22,233 nucleotides of DNA from Bacillota bacterium (GTDB lineage: Bacteria > Bacillota > Clostridia > Lachnospirales > Lachnospiraceae): the NCBI GenBank assembly GCA_023419655.1, contig JAEZXP010000075.1, forward strand, positions 1 to 22,233, given 5' to 3'. A program made the translations under genes and the position numbers. The notes below the pieces were generated by a model. The model ran no database searches and was not told the origin of the DNA. It saw nothing but the letters and a program-made list of their open reading frames with translations. This document shows, piece after piece, positions 14,876 through 22,065 of this stretch. Numbering within the stretch: the first letter of the stretch is position 1; the number at the start of each line of letters is the position of its first letter.

Positions 14876-15367
14876 TTACAAGAATTTTTGAATTCGTTTA
14901 ATTATCAAAGCCCCAAGGATTCCGATAAGAGTTCCGCTTATGACACCCGAAATCATCAAAACCGGCAGATAATATATCAGGCTGGTATTCTTCACATATA
15001 GAATCGCAACGATAATCTGGCCGACATTATGGGCGATTCCGCCTATGATGCTAACTCCAATCATACTAAAAAGCTTTAGCTTCATGAAGATTACCATGGA
15101 AAGCCAGCTGAGAAGTCCCCCTGCAAGACTGAACAGAATTGTTGAAGGGTCACGGAAGGTAAATCCCACAAGAAGAACCCTTACTACGGACAGGACCAGG
15201 GCTTCCTTAACGCCAATCCCATATATAGCGATAATGACAACAAGATTCGCCAGTCCCAGCTTTATTCCGGGTACAGGAAACGGTATGGGAATAAGGCTTT
15301 CAATGTAACTGAAAATAAACGCCAAAGCAATAAACAAACCATATGAAGCTATTTTTCTGTTATTCAT
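14876..15367 (-). CDS. Gx-transporter / heptaprenyl-diphosphate-synthase-component-I family membrane protein (EetB-like)
   Basis: This 163-residue protein has about five membrane segments and the family features: an N-terminal GLFIALAFIFSYIESLIPIP, the GIKLGLANLVVIIAIYGIG block, and FSLAGGLLSWLSMV followed by GIAHNVGQIIVA. Databases name it heptaprenyl diphosphate synthase component I or Gx transporter; the fold resembles ECF S components. From memory, EetB of the Listeria extracellular electron transfer locus has this domain. It follows the NusG-domain-II gene by 21 bp, the same pairing as EetA-EetB. It probably works with the neighbouring Rnf-like proteins, but its substrate is not known. 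Confidence 0.85.
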   Translation of the reverse strand: MNNRKIASYGLFIALAFIFSYIESLIPIPFPVPGIKLGLANLVVIIAIYGIGVKEALVLSVVRVLLVGFTFRDPSTILFSLAGGLLSWLSMVIFMKLKLFSMIGVSIIGGIAHNVGQIIVAILYVKNTSLIYYLPVLMISGVISGTLIGILGALIIKRIQKFL

Positions 15368-15388
15368 CGTAACTCCTCTATGCCGCTT

Positions 15389-15754
15389 TTAATTGGCAAT
15401 CGCGTCAAGTCCGCTATCCTCACTGCCAATTACCCGAAGAACAACCCTGTTTGGAAGACATGTAATTGTTTCATTGTCATAATGAATCTGCCTGTGCTTG
15501 ACACATAGCTTATCGGGGCAGCTTGCTTCAAGCATTCCCGCACGTCCGTCCTTTATCTCAACGGTATTCCATTCTCCGTTCTCAAGCTGTATCTTATATG
15601 TGGTATCCTCATCAAGATATAAGGTCTTATACTCTTTTCCGTCAATCGTTATAAGCACCCTGCTTCCTTCTGACTTAAATAACTGCATCAAAAGAAACGC
15701 CAAGGCAACAATTACAATTATACCACCTAATAAATAAAAGTCATTTTTCTTCAT
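15389..15754 (-). CDS. NusG domain II-containing membrane-anchored protein (EetA-like)
   Basis: The 121-residue protein has an N-terminal membrane anchor (about residues 5-26) and an extracytoplasmic NusG-domain-II fold with the typical box CPDKLCVKHRQI followed by ITCLPNRVVLRV. The three conserved cysteines are present. The start at 15754 has AGGG eight bases upstream and gives a clean anchor; the frame is open for 26 further codons upstream, but that stretch includes a hairpin region. Proteins of this type accompany Gx-transporter proteins and FMN-binding proteins in flavin-based electron transfer loci; EetA of Listeria is, as I recall, one of them. It has nothing to do with transcription factor NusG beyond the shared fold. 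Confidence 0.85.
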   Translation of the reverse strand: MKKNDFYLLGGIIVIVALAFLLMQLFKSEGSRVLITIDGKEYKTLYLDEDTTYKIQLENGEWNTVEIKDGRAGMLEASCPDKLCVKHRQIHYDNETITCLPNRVVLRVIGSEDSGLDAIAN

Positions 15755-15777
15755 AAAATCATACCCTGCTATTATAA

Positions 15778-15822
15778 GGAGCAAGTGTTTTGATTGCTGC
15801 TGCAGACAACGACACTTGCTCC
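15778..15822 (-). promoter_or_regulatory. 11-bp stem hairpin upstream of the NusG-domain gene
   Basis: GGAGCAAGTGT (15778-15788) pairs with ACACTTGCTCC (15812-15822) around a 23-base loop, just upstream of the ribosome site. No U tail follows on the minus strand. It may block or protect RNA between the RnfA/E-like gene and the NusG-domain gene. Confidence 0.5.
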
Positions 15823-15852
15823 AAGATTTCATTCCTGTTAATTATACATACG

Positions 15853-15897
15853 TTCTGATGAACATTGTTCATCAGAGCATTGTTTATCAGAACATTG
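15853..15897 (-). repeat. Three 15-bp units and a 10-bp stem at the end of the RnfA/E-like gene
   Basis: Three consecutive 15-mers ending in CATTG lie at 15853-15867, 15868-15882 and 15883-15897; the second and third agree at 13 of 15 bases. The first and second form a perfect 10-bp stem (TCTGATGAAC, 15854-15863, with GTTCATCAGA, 15867-15876). The third covers the stop codon of the upstream gene. The structure has no U tail and may be a weak terminator or processing site. Confidence 0.5.
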
Positions 15898-16666
15898 CAA
15901 GTACCATATAGATTAAGCTTGCAGATACAAGTTCAACCGGCATATGCTTTATTTCCTTGCTGATTCTGGAAAATACGAGGTACTTCCTTACCGAATATAC
16001 TAATAGCAGCGTCGCCAAAACAACGATAACCATACTGACCGACGAACTGATACTGTCGATTGTAAACGGCTGGCTGGCCAATACCACCGGTATTATTACA
16101 AGGAAGCCGTCTGACTTAGGAAAGTCAGATTTATTCTTATTATACATCCTGTTAAGAATCGCGATTCCTATACCTGCAAGCAAAAGTCCTGTTCCGGCCT
16201 GTGAAAATCCGGGAGAAAAATATCCGGACTCTGCAAGTTTATATCCGTGAACCGCTCCCGCTGCCATGAATTCTCTTATAATTGATATTATCAGTAAAGC
16301 AGCATAGGCTCCCGCACCCTCAAACAAAAGGCGGTTATAATCCGTATCACCCTCTGCATAGATAATATGCTTTGCTATCAATATACCTAAGAATACATGG
16401 AGTATCTCCGCCATGTTCGTGGTCTCATATCCCAAGACTGCAATTAATATAACCTGAAACAAAGAATAGGTAAGGGCCGTCATTAATATGATGATACACG
16501 AATTTCTGCTCCATTTAGGAATCATCTTTCCAAACAACTGATCAAGCAGCAGACCGAGTGTTGTAATCAGCAGGATAAGAATACCCGTTATCAGGGCATC
16601 CTTCATATTCTGTGAAAAAACCACCATGGACAGTGCAAATGCTTCCATTGGATATTTTACTTTCAT
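15887..16666 (-). CDS. Divergent RnfA/RnfE-like membrane subunit without iron-sulfur cysteines
   Basis: The 259-residue protein aligns by eye with RnfE/RnfA (NqrD/E family): IPKWSRNSCIIILMTALTY matches the conserved IPK..RIPIFI segment, LGILIAKHIIYAEGD matches LGIFIPLIVVNCIILGRA, and IISIIREFMAAGAVHG matches the GAIREILGAGTL region. The two cysteines of the family, in GLCP near the N terminus and in VNCIILGRA, are both absent: the places read ALSMVVF (about 11-17) and AKHIIYAEG (98-106). The only Cys is residue 57. About 75 residues with two further membrane segments extend beyond the normal end. The start at 16666 has AAAGGAAGGG upstream. It sits where rnfE and rnfA would be, after rnfG. Confidence 0.75.
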   Translation of the reverse strand: MKVKYPMEAFALSMVVFSQNMKDALITGILILLITTLGLLLDQLFGKMIPKWSRNSCIIILMTALTYSLFQVILIAVLGYETTNMAEILHVFLGILIAKHIIYAEGDTDYNRLLFEGAGAYAALLIISIIREFMAAGAVHGYKLAESGYFSPGFSQAGTGLLLAGIGIAILNRMYNKNKSDFPKSDGFLVIIPVVLASQPFTIDSISSSVSMVIVVLATLLLVYSVRKYLVFSRISKEIKHMPVELVSASLIYMVLAMF

Positions 16667-16690
16667 ATACCCTTCCTTTCCCTATCTTAC

Positions 16691-17230
16691 CTATTTGCCT
16701 GCATGTGCGCTGATAAATTCATAGGCATTGTTTACGATTTTAAGTAGTCCTTCCGTTGTTACTGTAGCACCTGAAATTGCATCAATCTCTCCGTTATCAG
16801 CTGAAGGAGCATTTCCCTTTAGATAAATAGGAGCGGAAATACCCTTAAACTGGTCCATGTAGTTATCCTCTTCCATCTTAGCACCATAGCCCGGAGTTTC
16901 ACCATGGCTTACTACCTTTACTTCCTGAATTGTCTTTGCGTCACTTTCAAATATAACTTCCAAAGTTAAATTCGGAGCAAAGCCACGGGCCTTTGCAACA
17001 ACTGAATAGGATGTAACCGTATCACTGTCGTCCGTAATTTCTCTTGCGGACACAATGCCATCTGCACCTTCTACGTCTATCGCTCCCGGAAGGTCTTCCT
17101 GAACCTGGTCACCGCCCGGTTTCTTATCGCCTTCATCTTTAACTAATATCTTACTTCCATAAATTACGCCAAAGGCAAGAATTGTTACAACAGCTAACGC
17201 TATAATACCTTTTAATCTACTATCTTTCAT
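16691..17230 (-). CDS. rnfG: RnfG-like FMN-binding subunit
   Basis: RnfG carries FMN bound covalently to a threonine on the outer face of the membrane. The 179-residue protein has an N-terminal membrane segment (about 7-27), an acidic and glycine-rich linker, and an FMN_bind domain with the HGETPGYGAKM box and the flavinylation motif DAISGATVTT (Asp150 to Thr159, acceptor presumably Thr156). The motif is canonical. It requires an ApbE-type FMN transferase, which is not in this window. It follows rnfD by 61 bp and precedes the RnfA/E-like gene by 24 bp. Confidence 0.9.
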   Translation of the reverse strand: MKDSRLKGIIALAVVTILAFGVIYGSKILVKDEGDKKPGGDQVQEDLPGAIDVEGADGIVSAREITDDSDTVTSYSVVAKARGFAPNLTLEVIFESDAKTIQEVKVVSHGETPGYGAKMEEDNYMDQFKGISAPIYLKGNAPSADNGEIDAISGATVTTEGLLKIVNNAYEFISAHAGK

Positions 17231-17291
17231 AACATATCCCTCTCTTTCAAAATATAATAATATTTAATATATGAATCTTAAACTTGTTTTT

Positions 17292-18257
17292 TTATTTATT
17301 TTTGACCTTAACGCCATATATATGGGGTCTTATTACGATTTCAACTATACCGGACAAACAATTTGCCAAGAGAATTCCATAGCTGACACCCTCGGGAAGC
17401 ATTCCCCAGAGCCTTATTCCTGCCGTAACGAGACCTGCAATCACAGCTAAGGTTACCTTAACCCTCGGCGCTACCGAAGCATAGTCTGTCATCATAAAGC
17501 ACGCTCCAAGTATTAATCCTCCGGATAAAAGATTCGTCAATATATCTCCCTTAAATAATCCGTCCTTTGCAAATACGAAGGTTACCAGCAATACGGTGGC
17601 AATATAAGCACTTACAGCCGAAAGGTTTACAACCTTCCGATAACACAGGTATGCAAATCCAATAAGAAGCAGCAAGGCACTGGTTTCGCCTATACATCCC
17701 GGGATGTTTCCGATAAACATATCCCATTTTGAAAACTGCGTAAAATCCGAACCGGATTTGTATAATCCCAAAACTGTTGCAGAGCTTACAGCGTCCACTC
17801 CTGAATGGTATGTGCTTACATAATTTGATATGGAAGCCGGCCATAAGAACATCAGCAAGGCTCTTCCCATTAAGGCAGGATTGGCAAAATTACTGCCGAT
17901 TCCTCCGAAAAACTGTTTTACCACCACGATGGCAAATACGGAGGCTATCATAACTGCCCATATCGGAGTCGTTGAAGGCACATTAAATGCGATCAGTATT
18001 CCGGTTACAACACAGCTCCAGTCACTGACAGTCAGCTGCTCTTTTTTTATCTTCTGCCACAGATACTCGGATAACACACAGGTAGTAACCGCAGCCAGAA
18101 CAAGAATCAGTGAGTTAATTCCAAAGAAATATATCGAGCCTAATAAGGCTGGTAGCATTGCCAGAACCACATCCTGCATAATTACTTTTGTAGAAATGTT
18201 CTTTACGATGTGAGGACTGACTTCATGTAATTGTTCTGCAGTTTTAAGCTTCAACAT
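17292..18257 (-). CDS. rnfD: RnfD-like membrane subunit
   Basis: RnfD is a membrane subunit of Rnf complexes with covalently bound FMN and a role in ion transport. The 321-residue protein has several membrane segments, the family block VVVKQFFGGIGSNFANPALMGRA (113-133), and DAVSSATVLG (155-164), where the usual SGAT flavinylation site reads SSAT. The N-terminal SPHIVKNISTKVIMQDV is typical of the family. The start at 18257 was chosen because GGAGGATGAT precedes it and it begins one base after the rnfC stop; longer in-frame starts would overlap rnfC. Translation is probably coupled to rnfC. Confidence 0.9.
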   Translation of the reverse strand: MLKLKTAEQLHEVSPHIVKNISTKVIMQDVVLAMLPALLGSIYFFGINSLILVLAAVTTCVLSEYLWQKIKKEQLTVSDWSCVVTGILIAFNVPSTTPIWAVMIASVFAIVVVKQFFGGIGSNFANPALMGRALLMFLWPASISNYVSTYHSGVDAVSSATVLGLYKSGSDFTQFSKWDMFIGNIPGCIGETSALLLLIGFAYLCYRKVVNLSAVSAYIATVLLVTFVFAKDGLFKGDILTNLLSGGLILGACFMMTDYASVAPRVKVTLAVIAGLVTAGIRLWGMLPEGVSYGILLANCLSGIVEIVIRPHIYGVKVKNK

Positions 18258-18258
18258 A

Positions 18259-19611
18259 TCATCCTCCATTCCTCTCCCATCTAATCCTGAATACTTCTTT
18301 TTTGGCTTCCGTAATCCGGTACGCCAATTCTCTCTTTGCAGGACAGACATAAGAACAGCAGCCACAGCTTATACACTCTGTTGCATAAAGCTTCTCGCAT
18401 AATGAGATATCATTCTCTATCGCTGCAAAATCAATTTTAAACGGGGCAAGTCCCGCAGGACATACTCTCTCACATTCACCGCAGCGGATACAGGGCGATT
18501 CAATCTTCGGAGTATCCTCCAGTATTAATAATCCGGAGGTAATCTTTGATACACTTCCCTCCAAATTCACGGTTCCCTCTCCTAATTGTATACAGGAGCC
18601 GGTCATCGGTCCGCCTTCAACGATTCTGCTTGAATTCGTTGTTAATCCGCCGGACTGTTCAATAAGCTCATCATACCGGGTACCTATGGGAACCAGATAA
18701 TTGCACGGATTCTTCACTCTTCCGGTTACGGTAACAACACGGGCCGTTAGCGGTTTATCTCCTAATACCGTATCGGCCAGCGCTTTCGCCGTACCAACAT
18801 TATTAATAATGACGCCGATACTGGCCGGAAGACTTCCTGCCGGTACTTCCATATTAAGAACAGCCTCTACTAACTGGCGCTCTCCTCCCTGAGGATATCG
18901 CGTCGGAAGAATTTTAATCTCTATGGGAAGTCCTTTGCCCGATATAATCTGTTCCAAAGCCGCGGCAACATCCTGCTTATTATCCTCAAGACAGATAATT
19001 GCCTTCTCTGCACCGGAGACCTTAACAAATAGGCGTACACCGTTGATGATTGCATGCCCATGCTCCATCATAAGCATATGGTCGCAGGTAAGATACGGCT
19101 CACATTCTGCGGCATTAACCAGGACATACTTAATCACTTCTTTTGTCTCATATTTTATATGGGTAGGAAAGCCAGCGCCACCCATACCCACAATGCCGCC
19201 TTCATTCATTTTCTCAAGAATACTCTCTCTGGTAAAGGCGGAAAGCTCAACCAACTCTTCTTCATAACCACTTACCGGATTTTCGATATCTGCATGATTG
19301 TCATCCGATTGAATAATGACAATCTCTATATCCTTGTCAAGTGACAAATCATGTATCAATTTAACATCGACAACTTGTCCACTGATACTGGCATGAATAT
19401 TTGCACCACCAAACTTTTCCGGTTTCCCTATTAAATCCCCTTTGGAAACCTTGTCACCGGCCTTCACGATTGCTTTACATATGCTGCCGGGTGACTGTTT
19501 CATTGATATTTCTACTTTTTGGGGCATGTACATACGAATCGGTATCTGATTGCTTAACAGCTTGTCCGTACCGTCCGCCGGATGAATACCACCATGAAAA
19601 TAGTGCTTCAA
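18259..19611 (-). CDS. rnfC: RnfC-like NADH/FMN/Fe-S subunit
   Basis: RnfC is the peripheral subunit where NADH donates or accepts electrons. The 450-residue protein begins with the signature FHGGIHPADGT, then FGGANIHASISG (67-78), the NADH/FMN loop GMGGAGFPT (142-150), the SLBB-like middle region, and two [4Fe-4S] motifs: Cys374, 377, 380, 384 in CIRCGECERVC and Cys413, 416, 419, 423 in CISCGCCSYVC. It has all expected sites and a typical length. The start is TTG at 19611, with AGGAGGG nine bases upstream. The promoter lies 115 bp upstream. It is the first gene of the operon. Confidence 0.92.
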   Translation of the reverse strand: MKHYFHGGIHPADGTDKLLSNQIPIRMYMPQKVEISMKQSPGSICKAIVKAGDKVSKGDLIGKPEKFGGANIHASISGQVVDVKLIHDLSLDKDIEIVIIQSDDNHADIENPVSGYEEELVELSAFTRESILEKMNEGGIVGMGGAGFPTHIKYETKEVIKYVLVNAAECEPYLTCDHMLMMEHGHAIINGVRLFVKVSGAEKAIICLEDNKQDVAAALEQIISGKGLPIEIKILPTRYPQGGERQLVEAVLNMEVPAGSLPASIGVIINNVGTAKALADTVLGDKPLTARVVTVTGRVKNPCNYLVPIGTRYDELIEQSGGLTTNSSRIVEGGPMTGSCIQLGEGTVNLEGSVSKITSGLLILEDTPKIESPCIRCGECERVCPAGLAPFKIDFAAIENDISLCEKLYATECISCGCCSYVCPAKRELAYRITEAKKEVFRIRWERNGG

Positions 19612-19642
19612 AACAATTAGCCCTCCTGCCGTTTGGTAATTA

Positions 19643-19669
19643 ATTATGGTAATTATGGTAATTATGGTA
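19643..19669 (-). repeat. Three perfect 9-bp repeats in the rnfC leader
   Basis: ATTATGGTA occurs three times in a row (19643-19651, 19652-19660, 19661-19669) between the promoter and the ribosome site of rnfC. A fourth, imperfect copy adjoins. Slippage would change the leader length in steps of nine bases without touching the coding frame. Confidence 0.75.
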
Positions 19670-19725
19670 CTTAGTTAAAATTTTGACATAGAGGCGTATT
19701 AAGAACACCTCTGCATACCTAAAAC

Positions 19726-19754
19726 ATCATAATACGCTCCTGAATAAATGTCAA
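19726..19754 (-). promoter_or_regulatory. Promoter of the rnf-like operon
   Basis: A perfect TTGACA (19749-19754) and TATGAT (19726-19731) are spaced 17 bp on the minus strand. The -10 box lies beside GCGTATTA, which recurs inverted as TAATACGC 28 bp further downstream, a possible operator or leader hairpin. The start codon of rnfC is 115 bp downstream. Confidence 0.8.
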
Positions 19755-19821
19755 GTAATTGCATATATTTTGGTATTATTTGTTCCTATATCTCGAATTC
19801 ATCTATGCATATTCTTCGTAA

Positions 19822-20649
19822 TTATTGTTCCAGCATCGTTGCTATTATATCCATATATTTTCCGTCAAACAATTCTATCATACCCTTATCACAGGCAGCA
19901 GCCAGCTTGGGGTCGATTGGCAGCTTCGCATAAACCGGTATGTCATTCTGCGCGGCAACCTTTTCTACCTGGCTTTCTCCGAAAACAGGATATTCCTTGT
20001 CACAATCCGGACATTTAAAATAGGACATGTTTTCGACAATACCCAGAATCGGTATATCCATCATCTTCGCCATCTTTATCGCTTTTTCCACAATCATCGA
20101 TACCAGCTCCTGCGGTGAGGTCACTATAATAATCCCTTCCACCGGTATGGATTGAAATACTGTAAGCGGTACATCCCCGGTTCCCGGAGGCATATCCACG
20201 AACATATAATCCACATCATTCCAGATTACCTCCGACCATAGCTGCTTTACGGTACCGGCAATAATCGGTCCTCTCCAGACTACCGGATCCGTTTCATCCT
20301 TTAAAAGCAGGTTAATAGACATAATATCGATTCCTGTCTTTGACGTTACAGGCATGAGGCCCATCTCATTTCCGGTGGCTTTATCCTTCAGTCCGAATGC
20401 CTTGGGTATAGAGGGTCCGGTAATATCCGCATCCAGTATGGCACTATGATATCCTCTGCGCTTCATTTCAACTGCCAGCATGGAGGTTACAAGGGACTTT
20501 CCCACACCTCCCTTGCCGCTGACGATACCGATAACCTTTTTTATATGACTAAGCTCATGAGGCTGTACCCTAAAATCAGTCTGACTTTCTTTCCTCGATG
20601 GGCAGCTTTCCCCACAACTGCTGCAGCTCATATCACAATTTTCGCTCAT
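19822..20649 (-). CDS. mrp: Mrp/NBP35 family Fe-S carrier ATPase
   Basis: Mrp-type P-loop ATPases carry and transfer iron-sulfur clusters. The 275-residue protein has an N-terminal cysteine cluster (Cys5, 9, 12, 16), the deviant Walker A SGKGGVGKS (about 44-52), DADITGPSIPKAFG, the switch segment YMFVDMPPGTGD, and a CPDC pair in MSYFKCPDC that binds the bridging cluster in relatives. The start at 20649 has AAGGA nine bases upstream; upstream in-frame codons lack a site. It faces away from the metallophosphoesterase and lies upstream of rnfC on the same strand, but rnfC has its own promoter. It may supply clusters to the many Fe-S proteins nearby. Confidence 0.92.
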   Translation of the reverse strand: MSENCDMSCSSCGESCPSRKESQTDFRVQPHELSHIKKVIGIVSGKGGVGKSLVTSMLAVEMKRRGYHSAILDADITGPSIPKAFGLKDKATGNEMGLMPVTSKTGIDIMSINLLLKDETDPVVWRGPIIAGTVKQLWSEVIWNDVDYMFVDMPPGTGDVPLTVFQSIPVEGIIIVTSPQELVSMIVEKAIKMAKMMDIPILGIVENMSYFKCPDCDKEYPVFGESQVEKVAAQNDIPVYAKLPIDPKLAAACDKGMIELFDGKYMDIIATMLEQ

Positions 20650-20707
20650 AATAAGCATTCCTTCTTTCTTTTTTATCTTTCTAATTCTATTATAACTCAT
20701 CAAGACA

Positions 20708-20735
20708 ATTATACATACTTTCTTTTTTATATCAA
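20708..20735 (-). promoter_or_regulatory. Promoter of mrp
   Basis: TTGATA (20730-20735) and TATAAT (20708-20713) are spaced 16 bp on the minus strand, about 60 bp before the start codon. Confidence 0.55.
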
Positions 20736-20775
20736 TATTTAATTCTTCAAAACATTCCAAAATCCGCTTCTTCTT

Positions 20776-20805
20776 TTAACAACTTACCCCTTTACGGAAT
20801 ATGAT
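20776..20805 (+). promoter_or_regulatory. Possible promoter of the metallophosphoesterase gene
   Basis: TTAACA (20776-20781) and TATGAT (20800-20805) are 18 bp apart, about 55 bp before the start codon. The match is fair; the region is divergently shared with mrp. Confidence 0.35.
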
Positions 20806-20861
20806 GATATATACACGAAGATGTCGTATCACATGACAAAACAAGCAAGGAGTGATAGCTG

Positions 20862-21761
20862 ATGAGCATAAATAAACGATTGAACAGGGTCCTATCCTCT
20901 TCTCCCAGAATACCCTTTGACGACTATTCAAGATTTATTATAATGAGTGACTGCCATAGGGGAGACGGCGATTTCTCAGATAATTTCTCAACGAATCAAA
21001 ATCTTTTTTTCGCAGCCCTGCAATACTATTACGAAAAGGATTTCACTTATATTGAGCTGGGTGACGGTGATGAGTTGTGGGAAAACCGAAAAATCGATGT
21101 GATTATAAATACCTATAATGATATTTTCTGGCTTATGTCACAGTTTTATAGAAAAAACAGACTTTATATGATATATGGCAATCATGACATGATTAAGAAA
21201 GACCCGAAATACTCCAGGACAAAATGCAGTTCCTTCTTTTGCGACAGTACCAATTCAACCATACCGCTTTTTCCTGGTATTAAGATAACGGAGGGCCTGA
21301 TACTGGATTATCAAAAAACCCCTTATGAAATATTTCTTACCCATGGGCATCAGGCGGATATCATAAATGATACCTTCTGGAAATTATCACGGTTCCTTGT
21401 GAGGTACCTGTGGAGGCCTCTGGAACTAATCGGTATAAGAGACCCCTTCAGTGCCGCAAAAAACAGTGAAAGAAAAACCCAGATAGAAAAAAATCTTTCA
21501 GACTGGTCAGCAAGGAATCATCAAACGATTATCACAGGACATACCCATCGGCCGGTCTTCCCAAAACCCGGCGGGGTTTTGTATTTTAATGACGGCAGCT
21601 GTGTACATCCCAGACATATTACCGGAATTGAGATTATGAACGGAAGCCTGTCCTTAGTCAGATGGGCACTCATGATACGGCCCGACCAATCCCTGTATGT
21701 AGGACGGGAAGTCCTGGAAGGCCCGGTCAAAATAGAAGAATATATAGGCGAAAATCTTTGA
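20862..21761 (+). CDS. Calcineurin-like metallophosphoesterase
   Basis: The 299-residue protein has all metal-binding boxes of the calcineurin-like phosphoesterase family: MSDCHRGD (Asp30, His32), LGDGDELWE (Asp68, Asp70), YGNHDM (Asn107, His108), THGHQ (His161, His163) and ITGHTHRP (His227, His229). The GDGDELWE and GHTH layout resembles UDP-2,3-diacylglucosamine hydrolase-type enzymes, but a Gram-positive host would not make lipid A, so the substrate is probably another phosphodiester or phosphate ester. No signal peptide is seen; it is likely cytoplasmic. AAGGAG seven bases before the ATG supports the start. It is a single gene, divergent from mrp. Confidence 0.88.
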   Translation: MSINKRLNRVLSSSPRIPFDDYSRFIIMSDCHRGDGDFSDNFSTNQNLFFAALQYYYEKDFTYIELGDGDELWENRKIDVIINTYNDIFWLMSQFYRKNRLYMIYGNHDMIKKDPKYSRTKCSSFFCDSTNSTIPLFPGIKITEGLILDYQKTPYEIFLTHGHQADIINDTFWKLSRFLVRYLWRPLELIGIRDPFSAAKNSERKTQIEKNLSDWSARNHQTIITGHTHRPVFPKPGGVLYFNDGSCVHPRHITGIEIMNGSLSLVRWALMIRPDQSLYVGREVLEGPVKIEEYIGENL

Positions 21762-21805
21762 ACGGACTTGTAGTATGTATCATAGGGATGTCCAGATTTC
21801 ACATG

Positions 21806-21857
21806 ATACTTGGAATAGGTGCCCTGTACAATTTTTACACGGCACCTGTCCAAGTAT
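21806..21857. terminator. Long imperfect hairpin between convergent genes
   Basis: ATACTTGGA, AGGTGCC and TGTA on the left pair with TGTA-type, GGCACCT and TCCAAGTAT on the right, giving about 20 pairs with small internal mismatches around an AT-rich loop. It separates the plus-strand phosphoesterase from the minus-strand ferredoxin and could terminate either, although neither side has a strong U run. Confidence 0.55.
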
Positions 21858-21873
21858 AAATTCGAGTACAGCC

Positions 21874-22065
21874 CTACTCTTCCAAATCTATTACACTGGT
21901 CGGGCAGCCGTCTCTGGCTTCCTCTGCCCTCTCTGTACAGTCCTTTGGTATATCCTCTTTAATTGCTTCCGATACTCCGTCATCATTATAGCTGAATACT
22001 TCCGGACAAACATCAATACATAATCCGCAGCTGATACAGCCATCCTGATCCACATATGCCTTCAT
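21874..22065 (-). CDS. Small [4Fe-4S] ferredoxin
   Basis: This 63-residue ferredoxin carries one cluster: Cys10, Cys13 and Cys16 in CISCGLC plus Cys54 in DGCPTSVI. Cys20 and Cys43 are left and could form a disulfide as in other monocluster ferredoxins. It is an acidic, soluble electron carrier. The start at 22065 has AAAGGAG seven bases upstream; an in-frame ATG at 22149 gives an atypical N terminus. The gene ends with TAG. It stands alone at the right end; the sequence to 22233 shows no further gene. It could serve as an electron donor or acceptor for enzymes elsewhere in the genome. Confidence 0.92.
   Translation of the reverse strand: MKAYVDQDGCISCGLCIDVCPEVFSYNDDGVSEAIKEDIPKDCTERAEEARDGCPTSVIDLEE

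Noticed and set aside
15755..15832. Longer N terminus of the NusG-domain-II protein
   Set aside because: It would be coded through a hairpin and add a Cys/Gln-rich stretch before the membrane anchor; the ATG at 15754 has a better ribosome site.
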